This document shows positions 43,429-52,853 of a DNA stretch of 64,000 bases, one piece after another. Position numbers and translations under genes: made by a program. Location: NCBI RefSeq assembly GCF_008312895.1, contig NZ_VSSP01000001.1:1-64000 (forward strand), in the 5' to 3' direction. How positions within the stretch are numbered: position 1 is the stretch's first letter; each line of letters opens with the position of its first letter. The stretch is from Luteimonas suaedae. GTDB taxonomy: Bacteria; Pseudomonadota; Gammaproteobacteria; Xanthomonadales; Xanthomonadaceae. A model generated the notes under the pieces. That model ran no database searches and was not told the DNA's origin. It saw only the letters and a list, made by a program, of their open reading frames with translations.

Positions 43429-44765
43429 GTGAAGGCTAGTTCATGGTTGTATGCAGGATTGCTTGTTTTTGGATCCCTGGCCCTAGCGGGCTCGCCGTCC
43501 GCGCAAGACTTCGAACGGGCGGAACAGGACGTTTTTCCTGGCGACAGCATCTCGACCGCGCTGCAAGGGGTCACGCCGGGAACGGAGGTTGAACTGATCG
43601 CGATTCGTTCCGCTCCCTGGGCCGGGAACGTTGCGCTTCGCGCAACGGCCACGTTCCGCGCGGACGCCGACGGCCGGGTGGATCCAACGACATTGGCACC
43701 TGTTTCCGGCAGTTACATCGGGATCGATGCCAGCGGGCTGTTCTGGTCGATGGCGCCTTCTCCCGGAACTGAGGTTGATGTTCCCGCGGATACGATTCGC
43801 CTCCAAGCGAAGGTGAACGGGTCGGTGGTGGCAAGCGGCACGCGCCGCCTGCATTCTGTGCTGCCCGGGGTCGAATGGACCGATGTCGAGCGATTCCCTG
43901 GGGCGCGCCTGTATCGTCCCGCCAGGAGCGATGCCAACCCGCGTCCGGCGATCATCGTGCTGGGCGGCTCGGAAGGAGGCGCCTATACCGCAAATCTGGT
44001 TGCGCCGCGCCTGGCTGCGCAGGGCTACGCGGTGCTGGGATTGCCCTACTACTCCCCCGACTACGGGACCGGCCAGGAAGTGCCCGGCTTGCCGTCCCGT
44101 TTCGTCGGCATCCCGGTGGATCGGTTGCAGGACGCGCATGACTGGCTGGTGGAGCAGGACGGGGTCGACCCCAAGCGCATAGGTCTGTGGGGCATCTCCA
44201 AGGGCGCGGAGTTCGCGGTCATCGCCGCGTCCCGCTTCGCCTGGATACGTGCGGTCGCGGCCATCGTTCCCAGTGATGTCGTCTGGGAGGGGTTCGTCGC
44301 CGACGCAGGCGCCGAAGATACTCTCTCGTCCTTTTCGTGGCACGGCGAATCGCTGGCGTGGATGCCTTACGACGGCATGCGGGCGGCCGTTTTCCGCATC
44401 GGACGCGGCGAGGATCCCCGCTTCCGTGCTGTCCATGATCGCGGACGCGCGGCCAATCCGCACCGCTCGAATCTGCCAGGATTCCCATCGAGCGGTTTCG
44501 TGGCAGGCTATTCCTGGCAGGCGCTACGGATGATGAGGTCTACGACTCCGCGGGAATGGCGCGCAACATCGCCCGGAGCCGGTCTGCAGCGGGCCTGGAA
44601 ACCGAACTGCTCGTATTTGAAGATGCGGGGCACGGGATCGTCGGGGACGGTTGGAGCCCTGGGAGTTCATACGCGAAAGGCTCCCCACAAAAGACCGCGG
44701 CCGCACAACGCGCGCTGTGGCCGGCGACTTTGGATTTCTTCAACCGGGCTTTCGGGCAGGATTGA
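43429..44765 (+). pseudogene. Frameshifted BAAT/dienelactone-hydrolase-like exported hydrolase
   Basis: A GTG at 43429 after GGAGG starts an exported alpha/beta hydrolase: signal peptide KASSWLYAGLLVFGSLALAG, a beta-sandwich of the BAAT N-terminal type, then RPAIIVLGGSEGGAYTANLV and KRIGLWGISKGAEFAVIAA with the nucleophile Ser. Near 44463-44470 the frame is lost: the family continuation (LESARIPIERF, LFLAGATDDEVYDSAGMA, FEDAGHGIVGD with Asp and His of the triad) is in another frame up to 44765. One base seems deleted. It is a pseudogene unless this is a sequencing error. Confidence 0.8.
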
Positions 44766-44788
44766 AGCAGCAGTCGATGGCGGATGCA

Positions 44789-44864
44789 TCAAGCGTGCCT
44801 ACGAACGCCAGCAGGGCCTGGCTGTCGGTGGGGGCGGCGCGCGCTCTGAGGACGAAAGTTCGCA
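44789..44864 (-). pseudogene. 5' fragment of a second trmY copy
   Basis: From the ATG at 44864 leftward the frame reads MRTFVLRARAAPTDSQALLA then FVG, identical to TrmY at 38686-39279 in 21 of 23 residues, after which similarity ends. The DNA differs at many third positions, so this is an older duplicate than the acyltransferase piece at 36.2 kb. Confidence 0.75.
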
Positions 44865-44946
44865 TGGGTATCCTGGCCGGTGGGACGTGCGGCCGGTCCA
44901 TGTTCCTGCAAACCGGAGGCCGGGGCGACGCAGCGCCTCTTCCTGC

Positions 44947-47900
44947 CTATCGGAGCTCCGCGCCCGAGCTTTGCCGGTCGGCCATGCGCCCGATGAGCCA
45001 GACGAATGGTTCGACCTGGCCACTCAACACGCAGCCGCCCTGGATGGCGCTGTCCAGCAGGCCCTGCACGTCGGACGCGCACAGGGCGGAGATCGCGCGC
45101 TCGTCGGCGAGCCGCAGCGAACAGGACGGCGCGTGCGTGGGGGCCGGCGCTGCCACTGTGACGTCTCGCCCTTCGATCCGCATCGTGACCGGCGCTTCAT
45201 CGTCCGGGAGCCCGATCGACACCGCCAGGCTCGGCGTCGGGCCTGCCACCGTGGCCAGCGCGCCTTGGAGGTAGTTGCGGAAGGCCATGGCCCAGGCCTC
45301 CACGCCGGATCGTCCCGGGTGTGCGTAGTGCGAACCCGCTCCGGCTCGCTGGTCCGGCGCACCATGGGCGTCACTGCGTGCAACCGACCGGTCCGCTTGC
45401 GATCCGCCGTCGCCGGGTACGTGATCGTCCAGGGCCTGCCGCGCCGCTTTGACTTCGCGTTCCACGTCGATCAGCGTCGCGAGCGTTTTGTCCACGTCAT
45501 CGCGCGTGTGCGCTGCCGAGCAGATGAAGCGCAGGCGGCCGCGTCCGCGCTCCACGATCGGATAGGTGACGGCGGTCGTGTGGACGCCACGCGCATGCAG
45601 GCCGTGCGCGATCGCATAGAGCGTGTCGCTGTCGGGAAAATGCGGGGTGACGATGGGGCCATCGCCCGTGCCCAGGTCGTAGCCGGCGTCGGAGAAGCGT
45701 TGCCGCATGTAGTGGGTGGTGTCCCACAGCCGCTCCCGCAGCGCGTCGTCGGCGCGCAGCCGCCGCAGGGCGGCGAGCGCGGCGGCGATATCGGCGGGCG
45801 TGGTGGTCGCCTGGAAGACATAGGCCCTCGCCGAGGTCTTGAGCAGGGCGATGTGCGCCTCGCTGGCGGCGATCACGCCCCCGAGGCTGCCGAGCGCCTT
45901 GCTGAGCGTGGTCATGATGAAATCGACCTGGTCGGTGATGCCCTGGGCCGCGCAGATGCCGGCGCCGCGGGGGCCGTAGAAACCGAACGAGTGCGCCTCG
46001 TCGACGAGCACGAGCGCGCCGTAGCGTTTCGCCATGTGCACGATGTCGCGCACCGGCGCGGTCCCTTCGCCCATGCTGTAGACGCCTTCTAGCACCACCA
46101 GGGTGGTGCGGTGGGGCGAGACTTCCGCCTCCAGCACCGACTGCAGGTCGGACGCGTCGTTGTGCTTGAACGTCCTGATCGTCGCGCCGCTCAGGCGGGC
46201 GCCGTCGACGATGGAGGCGTGGCAGAGCTGGTCCATCACCACCACGTCCTTGTCGCCCAGCAGGCCCGCGATCACGCCGAGGTTGGCGGTGAATCCCGTG
46301 GAGAACAGGCAGCCGACCGGCTTGCCCACCAGTTCGGCGAATTCCTTCTCGAAGTCCAGGTGCAGGTCGGTCATGCCGGATGCGGTCGGCGAGGTGCCCA
46401 TCCCGGTGCCGAAGCGTTCCAGCGCGGACCTGGCCTGCGCGATGACGTCGCTGTCGCGGTTCAGGCCGAGGTACAGGTTGGTGCTCCAGATGATGGCCTC
46501 GTGCTCCTCGCCGGTGTGCACGTCGGCGACCGTGCCCTTGTGCCCGCTGCCGGTGCGGACCAGCTTGCTGTAGGGCTCCCGTCCCGAGCGCGTCAGCAGG
46601 CCCTTGAACTCCCGGATGAGCGTGCCCTTGTCGGTGGCCGACCACGCGGGCGCTCTGGCCGCCAGGAACGGCGGGTGGCCGGACTGGATCTGCGCCTGGA
46701 AATGGCCCAGCGTGTCCGCGGCTGCACCGTGTGCATGCGCGCCGGACGCGCGATCGGTGGCGCCGCTCCCCAGCATGTCGGCCAGATGATCGGCAACGGC
46801 GTTGGGCGTGGGATGCTCAATGAACGTCGATGCGGGCAGCTTCCGGCCCAGCACCGTGGACAGCCGATGGCTCAGCTCGACCGAGTCCAGCGAGTCGAGG
46901 CCGAGGGCTTCCAGCGCCCGGTGCGGCGGCACCTGTTCGAGGTCGCGAAGGCGCAGGAAGCGGGCGATTTCGGTTCGGATGACCGACAGCAGGGCCGCAT
47001 GTCGCTCGTCCTTCGACAGGCCCGCCAGGCGGTGCAACAGGCCCCCGGCATCGCCGGAGGCCATGGTGTCGGAATGCGGGCCAGGGGTGTCGGATACACC
47101 GTAGTCGCGGCCCAGCTCCGGGCGCGGGAGCCGCTTGCGGTCGAGCTTGCCGTTGGGCAATCGGGGCAGGTCGGCGAGGTGCATCACGACCTGGGGCACC
47201 ATGTACTTCGGCAGCCGTTCCGCCACGTGAGCGCGCAACGCGTCATTCGTCACCGCCGCGTCGCGGCTCACCGCATACCCGGCGAGCATGGTCTTGCCAC
47301 CGCCTGCGTCGACCACCGCCGCCGCTGCGCCGTCCACGCCCGGCATCGACTCCAGCGTCGCCTCGATCTCCTCCAGTTCGATCCGGAAGCCGCGGATCTT
47401 GACCTGCTGGTCGATCCGCCCCAGGAACTCGATCTCGCCGTCTTCCGTCCACCGGCATCGATCTCCGGTCCGGTACAGCCGTTCGCCCGGGAGCGGCCCG
47501 TCGATCGGCCCGTTCGGATCCACCTCGACGAACTGTTCCTTCGTGCGCGCCTCATCGTGCAGGTAGCCCCGTGCGAGCTGGTCGCCCGCGAGGTGCAGTT
47601 CTCCCGAAACGCCCACCGGAACCGGTTGCATGGCGGCGTCCAGGATGTACGCACGGGCATTCAACATCGGCTTGCCGATCGTGATCGTCTTTACGCCTGC
47701 CGGGACCTCGGTGGCCGTGCAATACACCGTGTTCTCGGTCGGTCCGTACACATTGAGCACGCGTGGCCGCTGCGGCAGCGCGTGCAGTTGCTCCACCAGC
47801 GGGCGTTTCAGCACGTCGCCGCCGAGCACCACGCAGCGCACGCCTTGCGGCAGCCCGCCGGCCGCGAGCAGCCCCTGCATCGACGACGGCACCATGATGG

Positions 47901-48732
47901 TCGTCCGCACCCGGTCGGCCGCCGGCAGTTCCGGCAGCGCCAGTGCGTTCTCCGACAGCACCACCGTGCCGCCGAGCGACAACGTGCCCAGGATTTCCAT
48001 GACGGAGGTGTCGAAACAGACGGAGGCCGCCGCCAGCACGCCTGCAAGCTCCTCGTCATCCAGCAGCTGGCGCATCGATCGGGTCATCGCAACGACGTTT
48101 CGATGCTCGACGGCAACGCCCTTGGGCTGGCCTGTCGAGCCCGAGGTGTAGATGACATAGGCGAGGTCGTTCGCCGAGGGGCCGGCCATGGTGTCCGGGG
48201 TCCGTTCGCCCACCGCATCGAGCCGTATCAGCTCGGCGGCCCCGGCGCAGAGCTCCGCCGGCTTCTCGCCGTCCACGACGACGGCCGCCGCCTGGGCGTG
48301 CTCCAGCATGTAGCGCACCCGTTCCCGTGGGTACTCCGGATCCAGCGGCACGTACGCACACCCCGCGCGCAAGACGCCCAGCAGAGTCGCCGCCAGTTCC
48401 CACGTGCGGCCCAGGCACACGCCGACCAACGCCCCCGGCTGCACGCCCCGTGCCGCGAGCTCGCCCGCGATCGCGTTCGCCCGTGCGATCAGGTGCGTGT
48501 AGTCGATCTCCGCGTGTCCATCGATGATGGCCGTGCGTCGTGGATGCATCTGCGCCTGTTGTTCGACGAGCCCCCAGATCGTTTCCGTCTGGTCGTACGC
48601 CTGCGCGGTCCGGTGCCATTCGACGGGCACGCGGTGCGCCGTGTCCCCGTGCAGGGAGGAGGGGCTCTCGGCAGGTGCGATTGTGTTCTGCGTCACATCT
48701 TCCGGTGCGTGATGTCGTCCAGGCCGCTGCAT
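44947..48732 (-). CDS. Adenylation - carrier protein - alpha-oxoamine synthase - SCP2-like fusion (NRPS-like)
   Basis: The 1261-residue enzyme has four parts. An NRPS adenylation domain (about 45-545) shows [54 protein letters not shown] and [10 protein letters not shown] carrier domain has Ser614 in [15 protein letters not shown]-dependent alpha-oxoamine synthase (about 725-1100) has [16 protein letters not shown] and Lys945 in [12 protein letters not shown]. The last 120 residues look SCP2-like. It should activate and tether an amino acid or related acid, then condense it decarboxylatively with another amino acid to give an alpha-amino ketone. No condensation or thioesterase domain and no co-operonic partner are visible. 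Confidence 0.92.
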   Translation of the reverse strand: MQRPGRHHAPEDVTQNTIAPAESPSSLHGDTAHRVPVEWHRTAQAYDQTETIWGLVEQQAQMHPRRTAIIDGHAEIDYTHLIARANAIAGELAARGVQPGALVGVCLGRTWELAATLLGVLRAGCAYVPLDPEYPRERVRYMLEHAQAAAVVVDGEKPAELCAGAAELIRLDAVGERTPDTMAGPSANDLAYVIYTSGSTGQPKGVAVEHRNVVAMTRSMRQLLDDEELAGVLAAASVCFDTSVMEILGTLSLGGTVVLSENALALPELPAADRVRTTIMVPSSMQGLLAAGGLPQGVRCVVLGGDVLKRPLVEQLHALPQRPRVLNVYGPTENTVYCTATEVPAGVKTITIGKPMLNARAYILDAAMQPVPVGVSGELHLAGDQLARGYLHDEARTKEQFVEVDPNGPIDGPLPGERLYRTGDRCRWTEDGEIEFLGRIDQQVKIRGFRIELEEIEATLESMPGVDGAAAAVVDAGGGKTMLAGYAVSRDAAVTNDALRAHVAERLPKYMVPQVVMHLADLPRLPNGKLDRKRLPRPELGRDYGVSDTPGPHSDTMASGDAGGLLHRLAGLSKDERHAALLSVIRTEIARFLRLRDLEQVPPHRALEALGLDSLDSVELSHRLSTVLGRKLPASTFIEHPTPNAVADHLADMLGSGATDRASGAHAHGAAADTLGHFQAQIQSGHPPFLAARAPAWSATDKGTLIREFKGLLTRSGREPYSKLVRTGSGHKGTVADVHTGEEHEAIIWSTNLYLGLNRDSDVIAQARSALERFGTGMGTSPTASGMTDLHLDFEKEFAELVGKPVGCLFSTGFTANLGVIAGLLGDKDVVVMDQLCHASIVDGARLSGATIRTFKHNDASDLQSVLEAEVSPHRTTLVVLEGVYSMGEGTAPVRDIVHMAKRYGALVLVDEAHSFGFYGPRGAGICAAQGITDQVDFIMTTLSKALGSLGGVIAASEAHIALLKTSARAYVFQATTTPADIAAALAALRRLRADDALRERLWDTTHYMRQRFSDAGYDLGTGDGPIVTPHFPDSDTLYAIAHGLHARGVHTTAVTYPIVERGRGRLRFICSAAHTRDDVDKTLATLIDVEREVKAARQALDDHVPGDGGSQADRSVARSDAHGAPDQRAGAGSHYAHPGRSGVEAWAMAFRNYLQGALATVAGPTPSLAVSIGLPDDEAPVTMRIEGRDVTVAAPAPTHAPSCSLRLADERAISALCASDVQGLLDSAIQGGCVLSGQVEPFVWLIGRMADRQSSGAELR

Positions 48733-48983
48733 CGAGCACTCCTTGGGAGAAGAAATCGGCTTGGCAGTCTAGTGCCTGCGTCGCCGGAAGGGTGCGGAGG
48801 TGATGGATGTGCAGTGACGTGGTTATTGGCTGCTCAGGCGCTGTATCGAGAAGCGTGCATGGTGCGTCGGATGATGGAAGGCGGCATCACGCAACGGGGC
48901 CTGATGTGAATGGCATCGAGGCCGGATATTGCTGCAGTCGCACACGTGAAAAAAGATCCGCGCGGGCCAGTCACCCCACGCTC

Positions 48984-49646
48984 TCACGCATGCCCGCCGG
49001 CCGCGGCGCCGGCGGTGAACACCGCCCGTTGCGCGGCGAACGCGCGCCGGTAGGCGGGTCGCGCTTCGCCGCGGGCCACATAGGCGACGAGGTTGGGGAA
49101 GTCTTCCAGAACGCCCATGCCGTCGGTCCGGCGGAGCACCATCACCATCATCAGATCGCCGGCGCTGAACAAGCCGTCGAGCCAGTCGGCATCGCCGAGA
49201 CGATTGGAGAGCTGGCCCAGCCGCGCGCGAATCCGACCTTCGAGCAGGGGCAGGCGTTGCTCGTGCCAAGGCTGGTCGCCTTCCACGTACGGCGCCTGCT
49301 CGAGCTCGACGATCGACGGCTCCACCGTGTTGAGCGCGGCGAACATCCACGCGATCGCGCGCGCGCGGGCGTTGGCGTCCTTCGGCAACAGGCCCTCATG
49401 GCGCTCGGCGAGGTGCAGCACGATCGCCCCCGACTCGAACAGGACCAGATCGCCGGCTTCGAAGGTGGGGATCTGGCCGAAGGGGTGAAGCGCCAGGTGC
49501 GCAGGCTGTTTCATCTGGTCGAACGACACCAGGCGCACGTCGTAGGGCTGGCCCACTTCCTCGAGCGCCCAGCGCACGCGCATGTCGCGCGCCAGTCCCT
49601 GGCCGCCATCGGGCGAACGTTCGAATACGGTGATGGTGGGGGGCAT
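48984..49646 (-). CDS. Glutathione S-transferase family protein
   Basis: The 220-residue protein has a thioredoxin-like N-terminal domain (RWALEEVGQPYDVRLVSFDQ, HPFGQIPTFEAGDLVLFESG with cis-Pro and the Glu-Ser glutathione-binding pair) and an all-helical C-terminal domain (FSAGDLMMVMVLRRTDGMGV). The catalytic Ser/Tyr is not obvious because the first strand reads ITVFERSPDGGQGLARDMRV. It probably acts in detoxification. AGGAACC precedes the ATG at 49646. Confidence 0.9.
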   Translation of the reverse strand: MPPTITVFERSPDGGQGLARDMRVRWALEEVGQPYDVRLVSFDQMKQPAHLALHPFGQIPTFEAGDLVLFESGAIVLHLAERHEGLLPKDANARARAIAWMFAALNTVEPSIVELEQAPYVEGDQPWHEQRLPLLEGRIRARLGQLSNRLGDADWLDGLFSAGDLMMVMVLRRTDGMGVLEDFPNLVAYVARGEARPAYRRAFAAQRAVFTAGAAAGGHA

Positions 49647-49689
49647 TGGAGGTTCCTGTGGTGCGGACGACGCGTCCGCCCGGGTGGCA

Positions 49690-50001
49690 TCAGCCGCTGG
49701 GTGTCTGCTGGAACAGCCGGACGGGCCGGGTCGGCCCGCGCGCGATCACGCCCTTGGCTTCGAGGTCCAACTGGACCGCTTTCAGCCACCAACCGGCCTT
49801 GTCGCCGCCGGGAAAGAGCGCGTCGGGCAGGGCGGCCAGCAATGCCGCCTTGGCCTCCGCGACCGTGAGTCCCGGCGCGGCTTTCGGCAGCACGCCGAGC
49901 AGCGCCTCCCGCATGGCCAGGTACTTGGCACGATTCATCCGTTGGACGTGCCCCGGCGAGGTGATGCTCTGGATCTCGATCTTCTCGTCTGCCTCAGGCA
50001 T
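49690..50001 (-). CDS. DUF6958-like conserved protein
   Basis: The 103-residue protein has EKIEIQSITSPGHVQRMNRA at the start and FPGGDKAGWWLKAVQLDLEA near the end, the conserved pattern I associate with DUF6958 (name from memory). The shape suggests a small winged-helix-like fold. Its start overlaps the stop of the upstream gene by eight bases, so the two are co-translated. Function unknown. Confidence 0.82.
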   Translation of the reverse strand: MPEADEKIEIQSITSPGHVQRMNRAKYLAMREALLGVLPKAAPGLTVAEAKAALLAALPDALFPGGDKAGWWLKAVQLDLEAKGVIARGPTRPVRLFQQTPSG

Positions 50002-50530
50002 TGATTTCTCCCGTCACCTTGATCTGCGGATTGCGCAAGCCCATCGCGATCCAGGCCTTCAACAGGGCCAGGAAGAACGGCCCGGACTGGCGTTTGAGAT
50101 TGGGCACGTCGTCGGGAAGTACCGACGGGTCCGCCAGATCACCGGTCATGGTGCGCATCTGCAGCGCGGGCAGGGTGCCGGTCGGCCACAGGCCGCCATA
50201 CAGGCTCAGCCAGTGTCCGCCCTTGAACTCCAGAAACAACGGCGTGTGGCAACAATCGGCCACCACGCGCCTGCTGCCCGCGTCGGGAGACAGGCGGAAC
50301 GCCTTCATCCGCTCGTGGCCTTCGGCAAACCGCACCCGGTCCTTGCGCTGGAGCACATACCGCGTCCCGTCATGCCGGCCCAACACGGGCCGGGAGCCGG
50401 GCAGGCGCTGCAGCCGCAGGCCCGCCGCCCGGCAGCTGCTGCAATAGCACTCGACGCTGGCGATGGGCGCCTTCTCTGCGATCAGTGTGACCTGGCCACA
50501 GGCACAGGTCAGTCGATGGACCAGGGACAT
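49994..50530 (-). CDS. DUF6151/GFA-like zinc-binding protein
   Basis: The 178-residue protein starts HRLTCACGQVTLIA and has CYCSSCRAAG, so four Cys could bind zinc as in GFA-type proteins; a further CCH motif sits at VADCCHTPLFLEF. The second half (GHWLSLYGGLWPTGTLPAL) is typical of the DUF6151 group (name from memory). The ATG at 50530 is the first in the conserved frame, with CAGGAAG upstream. It is the first gene of a two-gene operon with the DUF6958-like gene. Confidence 0.82.
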   Translation of the reverse strand: MSLVHRLTCACGQVTLIAEKAPIASVECYCSSCRAAGLRLQRLPGSRPVLGRHDGTRYVLQRKDRVRFAEGHERMKAFRLSPDAGSRRVVADCCHTPLFLEFKGGHWLSLYGGLWPTGTLPALQMRTMTGDLADPSVLPDDVPNLKRQSGPFFLALLKAWIAMGLRNPQIKVTGEINA

Positions 50531-50958
50531 GTCGGGCTTCCTGATGGGCTTACCTCCACGACGGATGGCGGGGCAGTTTTCGACATGCGGGGCGACGGAC
50601 TGATGGTCCGTGGCGAGACGATTGCTGAGGGTCACGGCCGGAGCCCCGTAGGAGCGCGCCATGCGCGCGATGCCGCGGGCATGGTGCCGCCATGGGATTC
50701 GATCTGCCTGTGTGCCTCCCGGTTCGCGGCAGGACCGTCGATGATCAGGACCGGAAACGTCGCCGGCATCGCGCGCATGGCGCGCTCCTACGAAGCAGCG
50801 GGTTTGACTTTCGACCATGGCGCGGAAGTCGCAGCCCCCAAGCGCGTCGCGGAAACGAGAACCAGTGCTCGTTGTCACCCACGCGCTATCTGTTTTTAAC
50901 GCCACGTACTCGGAAAGCCGGCAGGGTGCGGGTTCAACCCGAAGACATGGAGTGTGCA
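50531..50958. other. Intergenic region with one repeat element
   Basis: This 428-base gap contains the GTAGGAGCGCGCC element (50648-50791). No credible gene lies in it; the frame running through the element into the next gene is open by chance. Confidence 0.55.
50648..50791 (+). repeat. GTAGGAGCGCGCC element, copy 4
   Basis: A complete 144-base copy with intact arms (GTAGGAGCGCGCCATGCGCG ... CATGGCGCGCTCCTAC) and centre CCGGTTCGCGGCAGGACCGT. Same orientation as copies 1-3. Confidence 0.87.
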
Positions 50959-51234
50959 ATGAACAAGTGGCGTCTTTCCGCCTCCGTATTCCTGATGACA
51001 GTCGCCTACAGCGCTGCCGCGCTCGCCGACGTCCACCATTTCGATGTGATCGGAGAAGCCTACGGGCACACCAGCGAGGAGGCGATCGACAACGCCCTGC
51101 GTGTGGCGAGCACCAAGTGCTACCAAAGCTGGGGCCGTGCTTCGCAGGAGTACACGGTTCTGGCCGAGTGGGTCGACCCGGGCACGGGCTACCCGTACGC
51201 CAGGGTGTCCGTGGGCTGCGCGGTCGAGGACTGA
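50959..51234 (+). CDS. Small exported protein of unknown function
   Basis: The 91-residue product has a signal peptide (MNKWRLSASVFLMTVAYSAA to ALA) and a 68-residue mature part: DVHHFDVIGEAYGHTSEEAI, then a helix and strands with two Cys (STKCYQSWG, VSVGCAVED) likely forming one disulfide. GGAG lies before the ATG at 50959; an ATG four codons earlier is less likely. I know no family for it. Confidence 0.75.
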   Translation: MNKWRLSASVFLMTVAYSAAALADVHHFDVIGEAYGHTSEEAIDNALRVASTKCYQSWGRASQEYTVLAEWVDPGTGYPYARVSVGCAVED

Positions 51235-51623
51235 CCCGGGTTCGAGAGCAGGCGTCAGAGGGCAGGGAGCCAGGGGCAGATTCGACTGGCGCTTGCTCAA
51301 CGGGAACGTCCTGCTCTTGTTCGTCATCCCCGCGAAGGCGGGAATCCGTGGACGTCCAGCCACGGAAATCAACCTCCTCGGCTGACCAGCCCCTGGGCTG
51401 TTGTAAGGCACTTCCCGTCTTCGCGGGAATGGCGATGCTTGAGTAAGCACCATCCGGAGCAGAGTCGACTTTCTCACCGCCCGTGAGTCGGCAAGCCGCC
51501 TCGCGCGGCCTGCCGACCTTTGCAGGGCCGGCCGTTGAACCCGACGGACTCGATCGTACGGCGGAACCGACCTGGCCGAAGGGGGCCGTCGCAGCAGGTG
51601 CAGGCGGACGCCCCCGGCAAGCC
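51235..51623. other. Intergenic region with a paired CGTCATTCCCGCG repeat
   Basis: A 389-base gap whose main content is the paired repeat at 51322-51434. The remaining sequence shows no gene. Confidence 0.55.
51322..51434 (+). repeat. Paired CGTCATTCCCGCG repeat unit
   Basis: CGTCATCCCCGCGAAGGCGG opens and the inverse CTTCCCGTCTTCGCGGGAAT closes a 113-base unit containing CTGACCAGCCCCTGGGCTGT. The same unit occurs in reverse orientation at 53372-53486. It follows the shared lead-in ACTGGCGCTTGCTCAACGGG. Confidence 0.78.
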
Positions 51624-52103
51624 TCACCCTCGTCGCGCAGCCTCGATCGCAGCGATGTCGATCTTCCGCATCTCCATCATCGCTTCAAACGCACGCTTGG
51701 CCGCCGCCCGATCGGGATCGTTGACGGCCTCGGTCAGTGCGCGAGGCGTGATCTGCCAGGACAGGCCCCACTTGTCCTTGCACCAGCCGCAGGCGCTTTC
51801 CTGGCCGCCGTTGCCGACGATCGCATTCCACAGGCGATCGGTCTCGGCCTGATCGTCGGTGGCCACCTGGAACGAGAACGCCTCGCTGTGCTTGAACGCG
51901 GGGCCACCGTTCAAACCGAGGCAGGGGATGCCGAGCACGGTGAACTCGACCGTCAATACGTCGCCCTGCTTGCCGGACGGATAGTCGCCGGGTGCGTGAT
52001 GGACGGCCGTCACGGCGCTGTCCGGGAAGGTTTCGGCGTAGAACGTCGCGGCGTCGAGGGCGGTGCCGTCGAACCAAAGGCAGATCGTGTTCTTGCTGGT
52101 CAT
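51624..52103 (-). CDS. VOC superfamily protein (PhnB / 3-demethylubiquinone methyltransferase-like fold)
   Basis: The 159-residue protein has the PhnB pattern: ICLWFDGTALDAATFYAETF, LTVEFTVLGIPCLGLNGGPA, FSFQVATDDQAETDRLWNAI, and CGWCKDKWGLSWQITPRAL. The last motif marks the so-called 3-demethylubiquinone-9 3-methyltransferase-like VOC group, whose real activity is unproven. GGAG stands before the ATG at 52103. It is a single gene between repeat-rich gaps. Confidence 0.9.
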   Translation of the reverse strand: MTSKNTICLWFDGTALDAATFYAETFPDSAVTAVHHAPGDYPSGKQGDVLTVEFTVLGIPCLGLNGGPAFKHSEAFSFQVATDDQAETDRLWNAIVGNGGQESACGWCKDKWGLSWQITPRALTEAVNDPDRAAAKRAFEAMMEMRKIDIAAIEAARRG

Positions 52104-52539
52104 GTTAGTCTCCAGAGGAGTGGTTGGGACGGGGATGTGCCTGTACGACGAGTGGGGCGACCGCGATTCGACAGACCGGATGAATGAAACAAGGTGTCAG
52201 GGGCGAATGGCGCTTTACTTCAGGTGCTTTTGCCTGTTTACGACATGCAAGGCATCAGCCGGGCGGCCCAGGCACACGGCCGGAGATCCGTAGGAGCGCG
52301 CCATGCGCGCGATGCCGGCGACGTTTCCGGTCCTGGCCATCGGGCGGTCCCGCCGCGAGCCGGAAGGCGCGCCGGTGGACGGAATCGCGTGGCGGCACCA
52401 CGCCCGCGGCATCGCGCGCATGGCGCGCTTCTACGAAGCAGCGGCACAGGGCCTGTGGCGCCACTCGACCTGCAGGCGACAATGGCGGGCCAGGAAATCA
52501 CCGGATCGCTATCCGTTCTGCGCGCAGCGCATCGAGCAG
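52104..52539. other. Intergenic region with repeat element and repeat lead-ins
   Basis: The gap holds an AGGTGTCAGGGGCGAATGGC lead-in (52191-52212), the copy-2-type left flank (52243-52289) and the inverted GTAGGAGCGCGCC element (52290-52434). No gene is supported before the DHFR remnant. Confidence 0.55.
52290..52434 (-). repeat. GTAGGAGCGCGCC element, copy 5 (inverted)
   Basis: The arms are as in the other copies, but the centre (CGGAAGGCGCGCCGGTGGAC...) is the reverse complement of theirs, so the element is inverted. The right arm has one change (GGCGCGCTTCTAC). It lies directly before the DHFR-like remnant and may mark the breakpoint that truncated it. Confidence 0.83.
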
Positions 52540-52815
52540 GAAACGCACGACCCGGTCGCCGACGGGATCGAGGCGGCGCTGGCACAGGCGACGGCGGTGC
52601 CGGGTGCCGGCGACATCGCCGTTGCCGGCGGCGCCTCGACCGTCAACCAGTCACTGGCGGCGGGGCTGCTCGACGAACTGCGACTGCACATCGCCCCGTT
52701 CACACTCGGCGCCGGCACCCGCGTCTTCGAGGGCGTCCCGCCCCTGAAGCTCGAGCAGGTCTCGTCACGTACCGCCTCGATCGTCACGCATGTGACCTAT
52801 CGCATCGTCCGCTGA
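52540..52815 (+). pseudogene. C-terminal remnant of a DHFR/RibD-family protein
   Basis: HDPVADGIEAALAQATAVPG, DIAVAGGASTVNQSLAAGL and LHIAPFTLGAGTRVFEGVPP match the second half of the RibD_C/DHFR-like family (compare 2151-2792). The first half, with the SLDGF strand, is missing; upstream the frame runs through the repeat element. No ribosome site or start codon fits, so it is a truncated gene. Confidence 0.7.
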
Positions 52816-52853
52816 CTGCTACCTCGCCGGCGCCTGGGCGCCGTTCGTGTGAC

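Noticed and set aside
44766-46092. Continuation of the hydrolase frame to 913 codons
   Set aside because: After the frameshift near 44465 the frame runs antisense to the NRPS-like gene, and the family sequence continues in a different frame.
46111-48909. A 932-codon open frame opposite the NRPS-like gene
   Set aside because: It is the complement of the adenylation-AOS gene, rich in His/Arg/Gln, and matches no family; the leftward frame has all domain motifs.
27718-52434. Reading the GTAGGAGCG elements as a CRISPR array
   Set aside because: The copies are kilobases apart, have inverted arms and no regular spacers, and no cas gene is present.
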